Shown here: positions 52,425-63,926 of the stretch, piece after piece
Position numbering within the stretch: the stretch's first letter is position 1
Layout of the letters: every line of letters starts with the position of its first letter
Source of the DNA: Spodoptera frugiperda
Taxonomy: Eukaryota; Arthropoda; Insecta; Lepidoptera; Noctuidae
Direction of reading: 5' to 3'
DNA: 64,000 nucleotides
NCBI RefSeq assembly: GCF_023101765.2
Contig: NC_064213.1
Location: 12,524,001-12,588,000, forward strand
Made by a program: the position numbers and the translations under genes
The notes under the pieces: model-generated
Seen by the model: the letters and a program-made list of their open reading frames with translations, nothing else
Databases searched by the model: none
Told to the model about the DNA's origin: nothing

Positions 52425-54845
52425 CACTATGGAAAATGGTAGAACAAGCGCATATCAAAAATGCTTTTTACGAATATCATAGTTTGGCTAATATGGCTAT
52501 TTTATTAGGTTCTCTAATAGTGAAATTATAATATTCATTAAGATTTTTTCACTTAATACGCGAAAATTTTTTTTTTCATAGATAGAAATACATAGAAGAC
52601 AGAAGTGCCAAACTCTAGTCTTTGCGTATCCATGTTTCAATACCATATTGTGAAAAAAATACTTGGTACAGATATGCAGTATTATACATTTTTAGAAAGG
52701 TTATTTTATGCTTTTTGCGATAAAGCTTAATGATTTTAAAAGTAAAGAAAAATATTTCATTAATTACTTAAAAAGTGACAGACCTTATTTTTCACTTATT
52801 TTTTTTTTCGTTTAAGGTTTTCAGTGTTACCCACGTTTGCCCAAGCGCTACTTTTTGTGTTGACTAGTAGTCTAACTATTCATAAATAGAATACAAAAAA
52901 ATCAGCTGCGGATATTTGCGGTTTTAGAAGATATGAGAAAAATACTGATAAAAGTCAGAACCCGAAAATTGGTATCTTTTGCGGTTTACCACTTCACATG
53001 AACAATATGGAACTTTTTGGATATTTTCTTCATTATTTCATGATAACAAAGGGACCTTATCAAATTTGCACTCGGTTTGTGTGTGAAATTACAAGATAAT
53101 AATGATGTAGGTACCAATTCGATATTGTAAAATCAGTATATAAAGAGAAGCAAAAACTATTCGAACCATCTACATTAATGTAACTTCAAGTGAAGCAAAT
53201 CTCATCTTCGCCTATTATTTCTGCAGATTGTGAAGTGTTAAAATGTCTTCCTTCAGCTGTACCAAACGAGACTTCATAATCCCCTATATCGAGGGCGGCA
53301 AGACCATCGAATCATTATCCAAAGTTTTAGTGGAAAAGCTCAATGTTTCTGAAAACAACTTGTGTTTTATAATTAGTGACATACAAAGGCACATTCTTCC
53401 TATTTTCAACAAGCGCTGGGCCCTGGCATCTCGGAAAAAAGAAACATTTTTAAAGAAGAATTGTACTTGGTTGGACTCAGGGTATTCGTTAAATTTACCG
53501 GATTCTGAACAATATTCTACGCCATCAACATCTGGCCAACGAGGAAGAACATGCGTGGCTTATGGGGACTCCTCAGAATCTACCAAGAAGAGGAAAAACA
53601 CTCTTCTACTCCAAGAATATGGTTTCGAGCATATAAAAAACGCCTATGTGCAGGGACTACGGGCTTTACGTGAGTACACAGAAGCTCATCTTGTCGAAGA
53701 ATTAAGAACCGCTGACACTCAATACGGATTGTCCACCTTACACGCCTGGATTCGCTGCATGGAAATGATATTGCATATTTCCTATAATCTTTCGTTTAAG
53801 ACTTGGTCTGCTTCAACTGAGGAAAATAAGAGATTAAAAAAAGAAAAGAAAGAACTTGTTCAAAAACGTTTCGGGAGGAGTTGGGATTAATCGTCGACAA
53901 ACCTCGGAAAGTTAGCGGGAATACGAACGATGGCAAATCATCGGAAATAACAGGTGTAGATGAGGCATTGATTAAACGCCTATACATTATCTTACAAGTT
54001 CTTTCTTCTGGAATGATGATCGACCCTGAAAAATTTGAGGAATATGCAATAGAAACTGCAAAAATCTATGTAAGTAATTACGATTGGTATTATATCCGTT
54101 CATAAAATACTCATACACGGGGAAAACGTTATCAAACATTTTGCGGTGCTTCCTATTGGACAGCTATCGGAAGACGCACAAGAGTCTCGCAACAAAGACT
54201 ACAGAAACATACGACTTCATCATGCCAGAAAATGTTCCCGATCTGCTACAAATGAAGATGTCTTTAAAACGCTTTTATACACGTCAGATCCATATATAAC
54301 AAGTTTGAGAAAACCGTACGTAAAAAATGTAAAATAACTTGAAGAAGAGGCACTAAGTCTTTTAAACGTGGCACCTGAAAGTGAACCCACATTTACTAAC
54401 CCTGATCCTGAAGTGGTATAAGTTAAAAATAATATTTATATGTATTTAGTTATTACTTATATTTGTACCAAGCTACATCATTTCCTGAAGCCAGAGTATA
54501 GGATGTAGCTATTAATAATATGATTTTAATTTAGTAAATTGTTTTCATATATATATTTGTTTACTTTGCTTGTTTGTAATTAACCATGGTTTAATCTTTT
54601 TAGTCATTATAAACTTGTATTCCACTTGAAATAAATTTTTAACTATTTTTTTCGTGATTTTTTTCCCATTTCTTTCATTCTATGCAAAAAAAACTTACAT
54701 AGATATACAAGAAAACAATATAAACTACACATCATTCGAATCTCCAAACCTTACTGCATATTTGTGCCAAATTTCATCACGATACGACAAAAATTCATGA
54801 AGTTACAGATTTTTGATCCGATACCGACCTATATTTTCCATAGTG
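52425..54845 (+). mobile_element. Transib DNA transposon, 2421 bp, non-autonomous
   Basis: The element starts CACTATGGAAAAT and ends with its exact inverse. GGCCG flanks it on both sides (52420-52424 and 54846-54850), a 5-bp GC-rich target duplication. CAC(T/A)ATGG ends plus a 5-bp GC-rich duplication are diagnostic of the Transib superfamily, relatives of the RAG recombinase. The right end reads CACTATG, a 23-bp spacer, then CAAAAATCTG; the left end has the same A-rich block after 24 bp. The element interrupts an older dispersed repeat whose two halves lie at about 52395-52424 and 54846-55090. It carries a broken transposase gene. Confidence 0.85.
53243..54421 (+). pseudogene. Transib transposase remnant (RAG1-core relative), internally deleted and frameshifted
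   Basis: The first frame, 53243-53890 (215 codons), covers an N-terminal region and then joins directly to a C-terminal region (STLHAWIRCMEMILHISY). An A-run near 53862 has lost one base, shifting into REELGLIVDKPRK and GNTNDGK (53881-54105). A second shift near 54100 leads to SVHKILIHGENVIKHF and LPIGQLSEDAQESRNKDYR, followed by a nonsense TAA at 54335-54337 and an in-frame tail to 54421. The block around LSEDAQESRNKD matches the region holding the last catalytic acidic residue of Transib/RAG1 proteins. Intact Transib transposases are roughly 650-700 residues, and only about 385 codons remain. The central part with the first catalytic aspartates appears deleted. The protein cannot be functional as it stands. 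Confidence 0.75.
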
Positions 54846-55419
54846 GGCCGGCTCGACCGTAGTGATACCACGGCCTCACCGAAAACCGACGTGAAACAAA
54901 GCTTGCGTTGTGTTTCGTTGTGTGAGTGAGGTTACCAAATGCCCAATTCCTCCCTTCCCAATCGTTCCAATCCCCGATTGACCAACAACCGTTAAATTCC
55001 CAACCCCCAAAAGGCCGGCAACGCACTTGTAACGCCTTTGGTGTTTCAAGTGTCTATGGGCGACGGCGATTGCTTACCATCAGGTGATAACCGCGTTACA
55101 TAAAAAAATGTAATATATTACATCAATTATATAAAAATACGTCGGGTTTTCTTTCCTGATGCTATGACTCCAGAACACACGAACCGAATCGAACCGAACC
55201 GAGAAAATTCTGAAAAGGAATTCAAGAAAAAAGCAGTAAAACCAGCTGTTTTCCTGCTTTGCTAGCCCGCTAGTTAGTCCATAGCGTCTTTTATTTACCC
55301 TAATATCTTGTTCATGAGTTACTTAACTCGTAGCGTGGTAATAGCACTGGTATTGCGGGTATCCCAGATAACCAGGTATGAGCAACCAATCTATGTCGGT
55401 GACTCACAATTAGGGGCCT

Positions 55420-55562
55420 TATATGAGTTTGCTTTACGTTCAACGAGATCGAAACGAGAGTGCGATCGGCGCTCTGATTTACCGGCGCGCATTAAGCAAC
55501 CAATCAAAGTGTCGAACGCGCTGTCGTTTCGATAAGTAAAAGCTAAACTCATATTAAGGCTA
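55420..55562. mobile_element. MITE with AGTTTGCTTTACGTTCAACGA ends
   Basis: Inverted ends (ATGAGTTTGCTTTACG and AAAGCTAAACTCAT) surround TCGAAACGAGAGTGCGATCG and its inverse. Related copies lie at 29470-29575 and 43140-43270. Confidence 0.65.
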
Positions 55563-55799
55563 CTGGTGATCCGTCTTCTCGTTTGCCGACCTATTTCGTA
55601 GTTGGGTAAAATAATGCAACATCATGCCTTTTATCTCCGAAGAGATACACTATGTACATCCACTTTTTACCATTTATGTAATAAGTGCCAAGAAATAGGC
55701 AGTGACCCTATTGCCATATACTGAGCACAATTCCAGAGAGCCCAGTAATATTTTGCCCGAAAAGGGAATCGAAACCGACATCCCGGTAAAATAATTAAT

Positions 55800-56990
55800 G
55801 GAATAACCAAATAACAAGTTGTAGATTAACAAGAAACGAAGCTTGCACAGTAATTACACTTTCGTGATTGTACCTAAATTATTGAATCATAATATGACAT
55901 TGAGTGTGTTATCAACAGGTTTAACCACACCACGCCGCACCACGCCATAAAATATAATAAGTATACGAGTAGGTAAAATATATACATACCGTCATAGTAA
56001 CAGACCCCGTGGCGACTTGATAGTCTAACAATTGTGAATGGAAATTACTTATTATGTAAATCCTTTTTTTGGTAGTGTTAACGTAGGCGTACCCACGACG
56101 GGTTAACTACATACATACAAATCGTCACGCCTTTAATCCCCAAAGGGGTAGGCAGAGGTGCACATTATGGCACGTAATGCCACTCTGTACACCCACTTTT
56201 CACAATTTATGTTGTAGGTAAGTCTCATGTAATAGATGGTGAGCCTATTGCCATATACCGGGCACATTTCCAGACTCCGTGATACTACTGAGAAATTTTC
56301 GACAAACCGAAAAAAGCCCAGCCATCCTTCGCCCGACCCGGGAATCGAACCGGGTTAACTATATCCAATATTAAACTAGCTAAGCCAGAAAACTTCGTAC
56401 CGCTGCAAACAATTTTTCTTACCTTTTAAACATTCTTAAATCCTTAATTCTAGATAAAAAGTTTGCTAAATCTGTCTAGCCGTTTTCGAGTTTCAGCGAG
56501 ACTAACGAATAGCAATAGACTTTTTGTATTTGTATATAGAGATTTCCAAAGATTATCTGTTAAAAACAACTATAGTAAACTATAACATAAATGAACGAAA
56601 GTTTAAATTATGAAATGTTCAGATATTCTACGACTTATAAATAGAATAGAATAAATAATAGAATTATGCAAAGATATCCGAATGGTTACGTATTGATGAC
56701 AGTAGGTATATACGTAATTTTCTGTGATCGAACGACCAGCGACCAAAATATTAGGTATTACCTTATATGGTCATAGAATTCATTTAATGTCGTTATCATC
56801 AACCGTGATTCATGGTCACGAGGTACCTACTATTATCACCTGACTCTTTTTTAGTGTACATTTTTTATTTACTTTTTTTTTTAAATGGGGTTAATAAATG
56901 AATACTCGTAGTAGTTAAATTGTTATTTTTTTGGCTTTTACAATGTTATGGGTTATCAAGAAAACTGTAATTAAAAACTGTGGCACCAAG
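55800..56990. other. Intergenic sequence with one minus SINE-A copy
   Basis: A SINE-A copy lies at 56118-56352. The rest is AT-rich and unassigned. Confidence 0.5.
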
Positions 56991-56999
56991 ATAAAAGAA

Positions 57000-57440
57000 C
57001 TGGCTTGCCTTTTTTAAGGAGGGAAAATCATTTATTGATCCTCATTGGGTGAGACGAGAGAGTGTCAGACTCATTTTTTTAAGGGGGAAAAATCATCCAA
57101 TGACTTCACTCGCCAAGGCGAGGCGAGAGGGAGTGTCAAACTCTTACTGAGTAAATACAACCCTACTCCTACTTGTCGAGCCGGAGCCCCGGTAAACCCG
57201 CTAGGTAGTCCGTAGCTCCGAAGGAGTGTCAGACTCTTACTGACTAAATACGACCATACTCCTACTTGTCGAGCCGGAGCCCCGGTAAACCCGCTAGGTA
57301 GACCGCAGCTCCGGGGGAGTGACAGACTCTTAGTGACTAAATACGACCCCGTCCCTACTCCTGGTTGTCGAGTCGGAGCCCCGGTAATCGGCTCCTGGTC
57401 GGACATCAGCCCCCTGGGCCCCATCTGTGGCGGTCTGATG
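57000..57440 (-). mobile_element. R1-like LINE 3' UTR with internal triplication
   Basis: The block GAGTGTCAGACTCTTACTGA ... CCCGCTAGGTAGTCCGTAGC appears three times in a row (starting about 57130, 57225 and 57315), each about 95 bp, before continuing once into GGCTCCTGGTCGGACATCAG. A solo fragment precedes it at 57010-57075. Confidence 0.75.
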
Positions 57441-58678
57441 ACTTTTTGCACGCGTGCGGAACACGAAGCGATAATAATAGTTTTGATAAACATAATACGT
57501 GAAGTATAAATTATGTAAATTACTTTTTTTTATTTAGTAACACATAGATATTGCTAAAATTTAAGATTATTTAATTATTGTGACGTTACTCACAGAAGCT
57601 TTTTTAATTTATACCTTTATAGTTTTCCTCAATGTTCTTCGATCTTGAATTGTTTAAAGTGAGTCACTGCTGCCCAAAGGCTTCTCACACGGAGAAGGTT
57701 TGACCATTAATCGCCACAATTGTTCAATGCGAGTTGGCGATTTATTTTATTTAGTTATTTTATTCTAAGGGGGTAAATAAAACGAAGGATAGAATAAGAT
57801 TTGTCCAGTAGGCAGGAGTGCACATTACGGCACGTAATGCCGCTATACAATGTACACCCACTTTTCACCATTGGTGTTATAAGTCCCATGTAAAAGGGAA
57901 TGAGCCTATTACCAAATACTGGGCACAATTCCACACTCCGTGCTATTACAGATAGAAAAACCGAAAAAAGCCCAATAATACTTTGCTCGACCCGGGAATC
58001 GATCCCGAGACCACTCGACCAACGTAGTGTAGTAGTAGTAGGACATAAATATAGTTATGATATAGGATAGGAGATGATGACTCAATACCATGACCGTTTT
58101 TCCCCGAAGATGTTTGTAATAATTACACAGGAACAGTCATTGCCTGAGTCTGGAATCGAACATGACACGCCATTAATTAATGCGTCTTTAATATCAGTTA
58201 GTAAAGGATAAATATATAAGAATTGTGATAGCACATATAGTATATGGTGCAACCAACATTGTTTCGAACCGGTGATCCTACCGGGACTCTGACTCGAAGC
58301 AGGAGTAAGAACAGGGAGGTGTTTTAGTCGGTAAGAATAAGGATGGTGACGGGGTATGAAAATTAAAATACTATTTAGTCCGTCAGTTAGGTAATGAAAA
58401 AATATTAGACCCTTATTTTTTATTTTGATTTCGATTCGATAAGATAGCAATACTAAGATAAAACGTATCAATATTTAGAAGTGCCTATAATCGAAATGCC
58501 TATAAGAGAAATTTTCGAATAACCGAAAAAAGCCCAGTAATACTTTGCCCGACCCGAGAATCGAACTCGAAACCCCTTGTCCGGCAGTCGTATTTGACCT
58601 ACTCAACCACTGAAACAGTCCAATATTTTCAATGTACAGAATTATCACTTTTACAGTTTTATTTTATGTATAGATACA

Positions 58679-58968
58679 GACTGCCTCGTTGACCGCGTGG
58701 TTGCAAGTGCGACTGCCGGGCAAAGGGGTCTCGGGTTCGATTCTCGGGTCGGTCGAAGCATTACTGGGCTTTTCTCGGTTTTTCGAAAATTTCTCACTGG
58801 TAGCACGGAATCTGGAATTGTGTCCGGTATATGGAAATTGGCTCACCACCTATTACATGGGACTTACAACATAAACTGTGAAAAGTGAATGTACACAGTG
58901 GCATTACGTGCCATAATGTGCACCTCTGCCTACCCCTTCGGGGATTAAAGGCGTGACGATATGAATGA
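58679..58968 (+). mobile_element. tRNA-like SINE, family A
   Basis: The head is CTGCCTCGTTGACCGCGTGG, the B box is within GGGTTCGATTCTCGG, and the end CCCCTTCGGGGATTAAAGGC has an ATGAATGAATG tail. Minus-strand copies: 25258-25425, 41570-41885, 55612-55790, 56118-56352, 57805-58025, 58505-58620, 59510-59762. Confidence 0.85.
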
Positions 58969-60252
58969 ATGAATATAGATTATGTTAATTTGATCACGCG
59001 ACGCGTTGCACAATACCAAATCACTCATCCATTGCGTTAAAATGTAGGTGTGTTCACACTCCTCTGTCTAACCCACCGGGGAAATACAGAATTTGTAATA
59101 TTATACAATTTTAACAACGCGAACAAGTCTGGTCAAGTTCGCGAGGTATATCCCCGGGCGTTGCCAGCTATTCGTACAAAGACAAAATTACTAAATATGT
59201 TGTGCATTTTTTTTATTTTAGCCACATTTTAACTGATGCAAGTCGCGCGATTCAAACAATTTATGTACACAAATGTTATGAAATATAAATGTTATACCGC
59301 ATTTATGTGAACGTGACTCATTTACACCAGTATGTACATAATTATACATAATATATATTAATTGCTTGACCCATTATATACATACATACACATTATATAC
59401 ATATACACTGACATATTATATACAAGTAGCGGGTGTGTCTTTTGTCATACACATAATTATTACGTAAAGACTCTGAACTTCATAACATTACGAATATTAT
59501 ATTATATGTAACGTCACGCCTTTTATCCTCCAAGGGGTAGGCAGAGGTGCGCATTACAGTATGTGATGCTATTGTACAGTGTAGGTATACCCACTTTTCA
59601 CCATGTATGTATGTTATGAGTTCCATATAATAGGGAGTGAGCCTATTGCCATATACCGGGCATAATTCCAGACTCCGTGCTACTACTAAGAAACTAAAGC
59701 TTTGGCCGACACAGGAATCGAACCCGAGACCCCTTGCCCGGCAGTCGCAATTCCGACCACTATAAAAACTATAAATTTATCAAAAATGTTAATCTGATCC
59801 GGGAATTGGACTTGATGACGTACATTACCAGTTGCTACGAATCTTACGTACTTCTTTTGTTTCATCAACAGTCATCAGTCTTTGCATGCATGCTCGTCGG
59901 TTAAGGGTCATTGAACTAGTTTGTACTTAGGTCCCTTTACCACGTCATAGTTAGTACAAATGTACCACGACTTTTATTCCCCGAAGGACATAAAGGGCTG
60001 ACTAAGACTTATTTCTAGGACCGATGACTAAATAGGGGACTATTTTATCTTTCAGATATGAAAAAAAAACTCTTTAAAGTTTGCATTAGTTAGCATCAGT
60101 TTAATTGTAATTATTATGTATATAGTCATTTTGGGTATTTTACTCAGTAACAAAAATTTATTATTTAGACTTTTCAAAAGAATAAAGTTATTTAAAACAA
60201 CATTTTTTAAATAATATTTAATTATTAATTATATAATTTATATATTAATATA

Positions 60253-60440
60253 CAATGTGATAGGGGTGAGACTTCTAACCCGTTAAGGCTGAGTACTACA
60301 TCTAATTTTATCGACAAAAAAAAAAATATGGGGGGTTGAACCCCTAATTGAAAATATTGAAAAATAGTGATTTTTTCGGTAAAAATAATTCACAAATGAT
60401 TTTTTTCTCACCAAAACATTATCAAACATATGAAAAAAGT
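60253..60440. mobile_element. GTGATAGGGG-end MITE, left half
   Basis: It starts ACAATGTGATAGGGGTGAGA and continues TCTAACCCGTTAAGGCTGAG and ATGGGGGGTTGAACCCC, as in the complete copy at 8716-9115, then stops without the right end. Confidence 0.75.
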
Positions 60441-61282
60441 AAAGTAATAAATATTTTACATTTTAATATAATTTCTATTTTATTAATATTATAATATTTA
60501 CAAAAAAAAAAAAATTTTCATCAATTGTTTCTACTTACAATGCAATACTTTCATTGAAATGTAACTAGAATACTTAATATATCAATAAAAATATGGATTT
60601 TGGAGAAAGAATGTAAAAAAAAAAATGTACCAACTTTTACTGTTTAAAGACGAACCGTTAATACCTCTCACATAAATGTCGTGTGAACAGGTTCGGTATG
60701 AATCATACAGTCAATGACGACGCCGCTAACCAGACAGGAAACTAATGCTCAAATAATGTGATAGCCCTTTCTACGTCACACGTAGCTCATTCCTATGAGC
60801 TCATGCAATCATAGGGTCCCGAAATCTAAGGCGAAGTCCATAATATTAAACGGGACATTACTATATGAGTCATACAATGATCATTTTTTATGGGGATTGA
60901 CAGGCAAATTGAGCTGTAGAATCATTTGATACGCAATCGGCGCTATCGTGACATTAGACGAGTTACAAGTGCGTTACCGATCTTTTCGGTGGGCGTGGTC
61001 ATTCGGTAACTTTACTCTCGCATTGAAACATAATGCAAGCGTGGTTTCACGGTTGTCTGTAAAAGCTGTAGTCGACTCAATCATGGCAAAGCATGGCTCA
61101 ACAATGTCCTTCTTATTACGGATTTTGTCAAATTTTTTTTTGGACACCAAATGACAATGCATCATTCATCGAATATTTTTATTGTGATTCACCAATATGT
61201 AGGTGATCCGGGTCTCAGAGGTCTGTGGGCGCGTGCGTGCGTAAATTCACCGACGACATAAAGAATCCTAGCATAGGATGTA

Positions 61283-61395
61283 AATCAAAGTCAAAGTATT
61301 TATTTCAATTAATCCTAAATTAAGGCACTTTTGAAACGTCAAATTGAATTGTCCGTCAGTCTGTCTGGTAGGAGCTCGCTAAGAAAGATAAAGTT
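61283..61395 (-). mobile_element. LINE 3' end with GACTTT tail
   Basis: On the minus strand it ends with the sequence whose + copies at 22065-22138 and 63265-63340 read CAAAAGTGCCTAATTTAGGA and a GACTTTGACTTT tail. It lies upstream of pro-peptide 3. Confidence 0.6.
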
Positions 61396-61774
61396 CAATA
61401 TAATCCTTGATTTTAATTCACCACAGCACAATTAAATCTATATGTCTACTGTATCAGTTATCTTATCAATAATAATTGCAAGTTGAATCCGGTGATCAAG
61501 TGCAGTGCATTAATCTTGCCTGATAATGAGAAATATCACTGATGTAATATTTATGTTTCTAGTCATAGATAAGGACGCGTAATACTCATTTAAAGATAAT
61601 TCAATTATTACGCGAACATAATAATATGTAATAACATAAAACAGTATGACTTTATACTGCCAAATATTATGAAAATTCAAATTATTCTCATTACTATACT
61701 CATTACTCTAATTTAAACTATTTTATTTCTTAAGTCATTGTATAATAATATACTTTGAACAGATGGGAATTACT

Positions 61775-61784
61775 GGGATTTCCT
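61775..61784 (+). promoter_or_regulatory. NF-kB/Rel consensus site upstream of pro-peptide 3
   Basis: GGGATTTCCT fits the GGGRNNYYYY consensus of insect Rel factors at all ten positions. A weaker site, GGGAATTACT, abuts it at 61765-61774 with one mismatch. The pair lies about 140-150 bp upstream of the likely transcription start, a usual place in immune-induced promoters. Confidence 0.45.
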
Positions 61785-61921
61785 TTACCTTGTTTAAAAT
61801 ATATTCATGATTTATGGTATAGCAGCGTGGTAGTGGTTAGTGACGTATAGGGGCCAATTGACGCGCCTGTTGTGGTCCCCTTTAAAAACCGTAAGAGCAG
61901 CGGCGATATTACATTCGCTCT

Positions 61922-61928
61922 TAGTCAG
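61922..61928 (+). promoter_or_regulatory. Possible initiator of pro-peptide 3 gene
   Basis: TAGTCAGTAG around here contains TCAGT, the arthropod initiator consensus. It is about 35 bp before the ATG, with an AT-rich TTTAAAAA stretch about 40 bp further upstream as a weak TATA substitute. No perfect TATA box is present, unlike the two sister genes. Confidence 0.4.
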
Positions 61929-61958
61929 TAGAAGCGACCGGTGCGGCCAGACAACAAA

Positions 61959-62925
61959 ATGGCGTTTAAATTATTCACATTATTTACCTTATGTGTATTT
62001 CTTAACATTGTATTCTCATATCCTACGAGAAATGAGATTAAAAGTCTTAGTACAGATGACTCAGTCATCAGTCCGTCAGTTTCGGTGCCTAGTGAAAATT
62101 CTATTGTGAAATTATATGTTGTTGATGAAAGTAAATTGAGTGTTGTCAAGCGGACAAAAAGAAATGTTATTGGAAATGACAACTGTCCTCAAGGACAGAG
62201 GTGGTTCTTGGACGAGTGTATCACTGAAGAAAAGTGAGTGTCCAATTTTTTTTTTTACTTTTGTAGAACTAGCTAGAGTAGTTTTTCAAACCTATTTGGT
62301 TTGCAATTAGGTCGAAATTCAATCAAAGCTTTGCAGTGTAAAGAAAACGTTGCTTGTTAACATCTGTTCTGCACCTACATTATAATCTTAGCTTGTTATG
62401 TTATTATTTTTTTGACAGGGGGTTTTTACACTCTATGTTTATAATGTGACCTTATTTTTGTAAGAAATTATTTATTTTGACTGCATGGCTGGAGTTCTCG
62501 GTAACTACAAATGCATATTTGTTTGATGGTGTGAGTCACGAATTTATACTGTCATAACTTACTTAGTTCTTTACAAATACTACTTACTAATGCACAATAA
62601 AGAAAATCTTGGGTGGCAACAAACATTTGTTTGGTACCTGATCGGAATTTCCGATACCTTAAAAGGATATGTAGTTTATTTCATTACCTACAAAATAAAA
62701 AGGAAAATTGGAGAATTATCCTTTTATGTCGGAAATATTTGTACCTATTTAGAAAAAGCTTCCAAGTAGTCACATTCTTGTGATGCAATAATGATTTATA
62801 TTGAACTGAATATTTGACCCAAGAGGCCAACCAAGGACATTAATAATATGTTTAAAAACCTTTTATTTAATTGCACATTTCTTTGTTATAGGTATCAGAT
62901 AATGATGGGAGAAGACAAGAGATAA
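61959..62925 (+). CDS. Small secreted pro-peptide 3 (C-X10-C, furin-processed; SRP/ENF-like)
   Basis: Exon 1 is 61959-62233 (donor AA|GTGAGT). Exon 2 is 62892-62925 (acceptor TTATAG, stop TAA 62923-62925). The joined protein has 102 residues. Residues 1-20 are a signal peptide (MAFKLFTLFTLCVFLNIVFS). A Ser-rich pro-region follows, ending in KRTKR (R-T-K-R, residue 68). The mature peptide, residues 69-102, is NVIGNDN, then C76-PQGQRWFLDE-C87 (C-X10-C), then a charged tail. The in-frame GTG upstream is not the start; the ATG at 61959 begins the signal peptide. Its phase-2 intron sits at the same position relative to the second Cys as in pro-peptide 2. The Cys-Pro-x-Gly opening of the loop is close to what I recall of stress-responsive peptides of moths. 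The role is inferred, not shown. Confidence 0.78.
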
Positions 62926-63099
62926 TGAGAAGCTTCTTCTTTAAATTAATTTCTACTTATTCGACTGGACAATAAGGAAAACCAGGTTGAAACAGTCTAC
63001 ACATAAATATAATATGCCTATGTGACTAAAAATGTATTTATGATTAATTTATTAATACGTTAGTTTAAAAATCTAGTCATTATTGTAAAATAATATTCT

Positions 63100-63205
63100 T
63101 GATGCCTATGGAAAGGGCTGGGCTCAGATAGCTCTAGGAACAGACAAATGGAAAAGGGTCGGGAGGTCTTTGACCTACAATAGGACAACCATAGCTAATA
63201 AAGAT
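63100..63205 (+). mobile_element. LINE C-terminal fragment in the 3' region of pro-peptide 3
   Basis: It reads WAQIALGTDKWKRVGRSLTY and ends CTAATAAAG, like the last residues and tail of RTE-type LINEs. If the pro-peptide transcript reaches 63926, this lies in its 3' UTR. Confidence 0.5.
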
Positions 63206-63920
63206 TCTTGCTCGTTCTTCTCCATTCGAAGCTACACTTTGGAACGAGCACATAGCTTCACTGACAGACAGACTGGCGGACAATTCAGTTTGACGTCACA
63301 AAAGTGCCAAATTAAGAATTAATTGAAACAAATGCTTTTACTTAAACAAATAATATTCTTCATTGTACTAGTTATTGTACTAATTATTATTGTCAGTATC
63401 TATTACTTAACATTATACATTCTTCGAAATATTTATTCCATTTTCTAGCATTCAATTTCAATTTTTTTTCATTATGGAAAAAAGATTATGAAATGAAATG
63501 TAACTTGTGGTGAGCATTTAATTATTTATTATTTTATAATTAATGTTAACGTCAATTATTTTTTAATGTTAGTCGATTTAAGACTCTATTGCTGTGATAA
63601 AGCTTTATTTAGTTGTAATAATATTTATTATTATTTTATAATTAGTTTAATATAATAGGTACAACAATTGTGTCAATTTACTATGTATATTAGTCCATCC
63701 AAGTAGGTGCAATATTTGTATAGGTACCTAAGTATTTGTATTGTAACTTATTTTTACAATGTATAAGTATAATTACTATGTTTTTAATATTTATTTATGA
63801 ATTTAAAAATCTTGCTCAATTTTTTGTAATCTTAACGCACTTTTTATTAAGTTTCTTATTCGTATGTCTATGCAAAAGTTGTATGATGAAATTATGACTA
63901 CAATACACACGTTTAACGCC

Positions 63921-63926
63921 AATAAA
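63921..63926 (+). terminator. Possible polyadenylation signal of pro-peptide 3 gene
   Basis: AATAAA about 1 kb after the stop codon. It would give a 3' UTR of about 1 kb that contains LINE fragments. An earlier AATAAA at 63197 is within a LINE-derived piece, so the true end is uncertain. Confidence 0.3.

Noticed and set aside
57071..57493. A 140-codon minus frame with internal repeats (SLTLLRSYGLPSGFTGAPAR type)
   Set aside because: It is a read-through of the triplicated LINE 3' UTR. The same peptide-like pieces occur at other copies in different frames.
61941..61958. Six extra residues at the start of pro-peptide 3
   Set aside because: It needs a GTG start. ATG 61959 gives a standard signal peptide.
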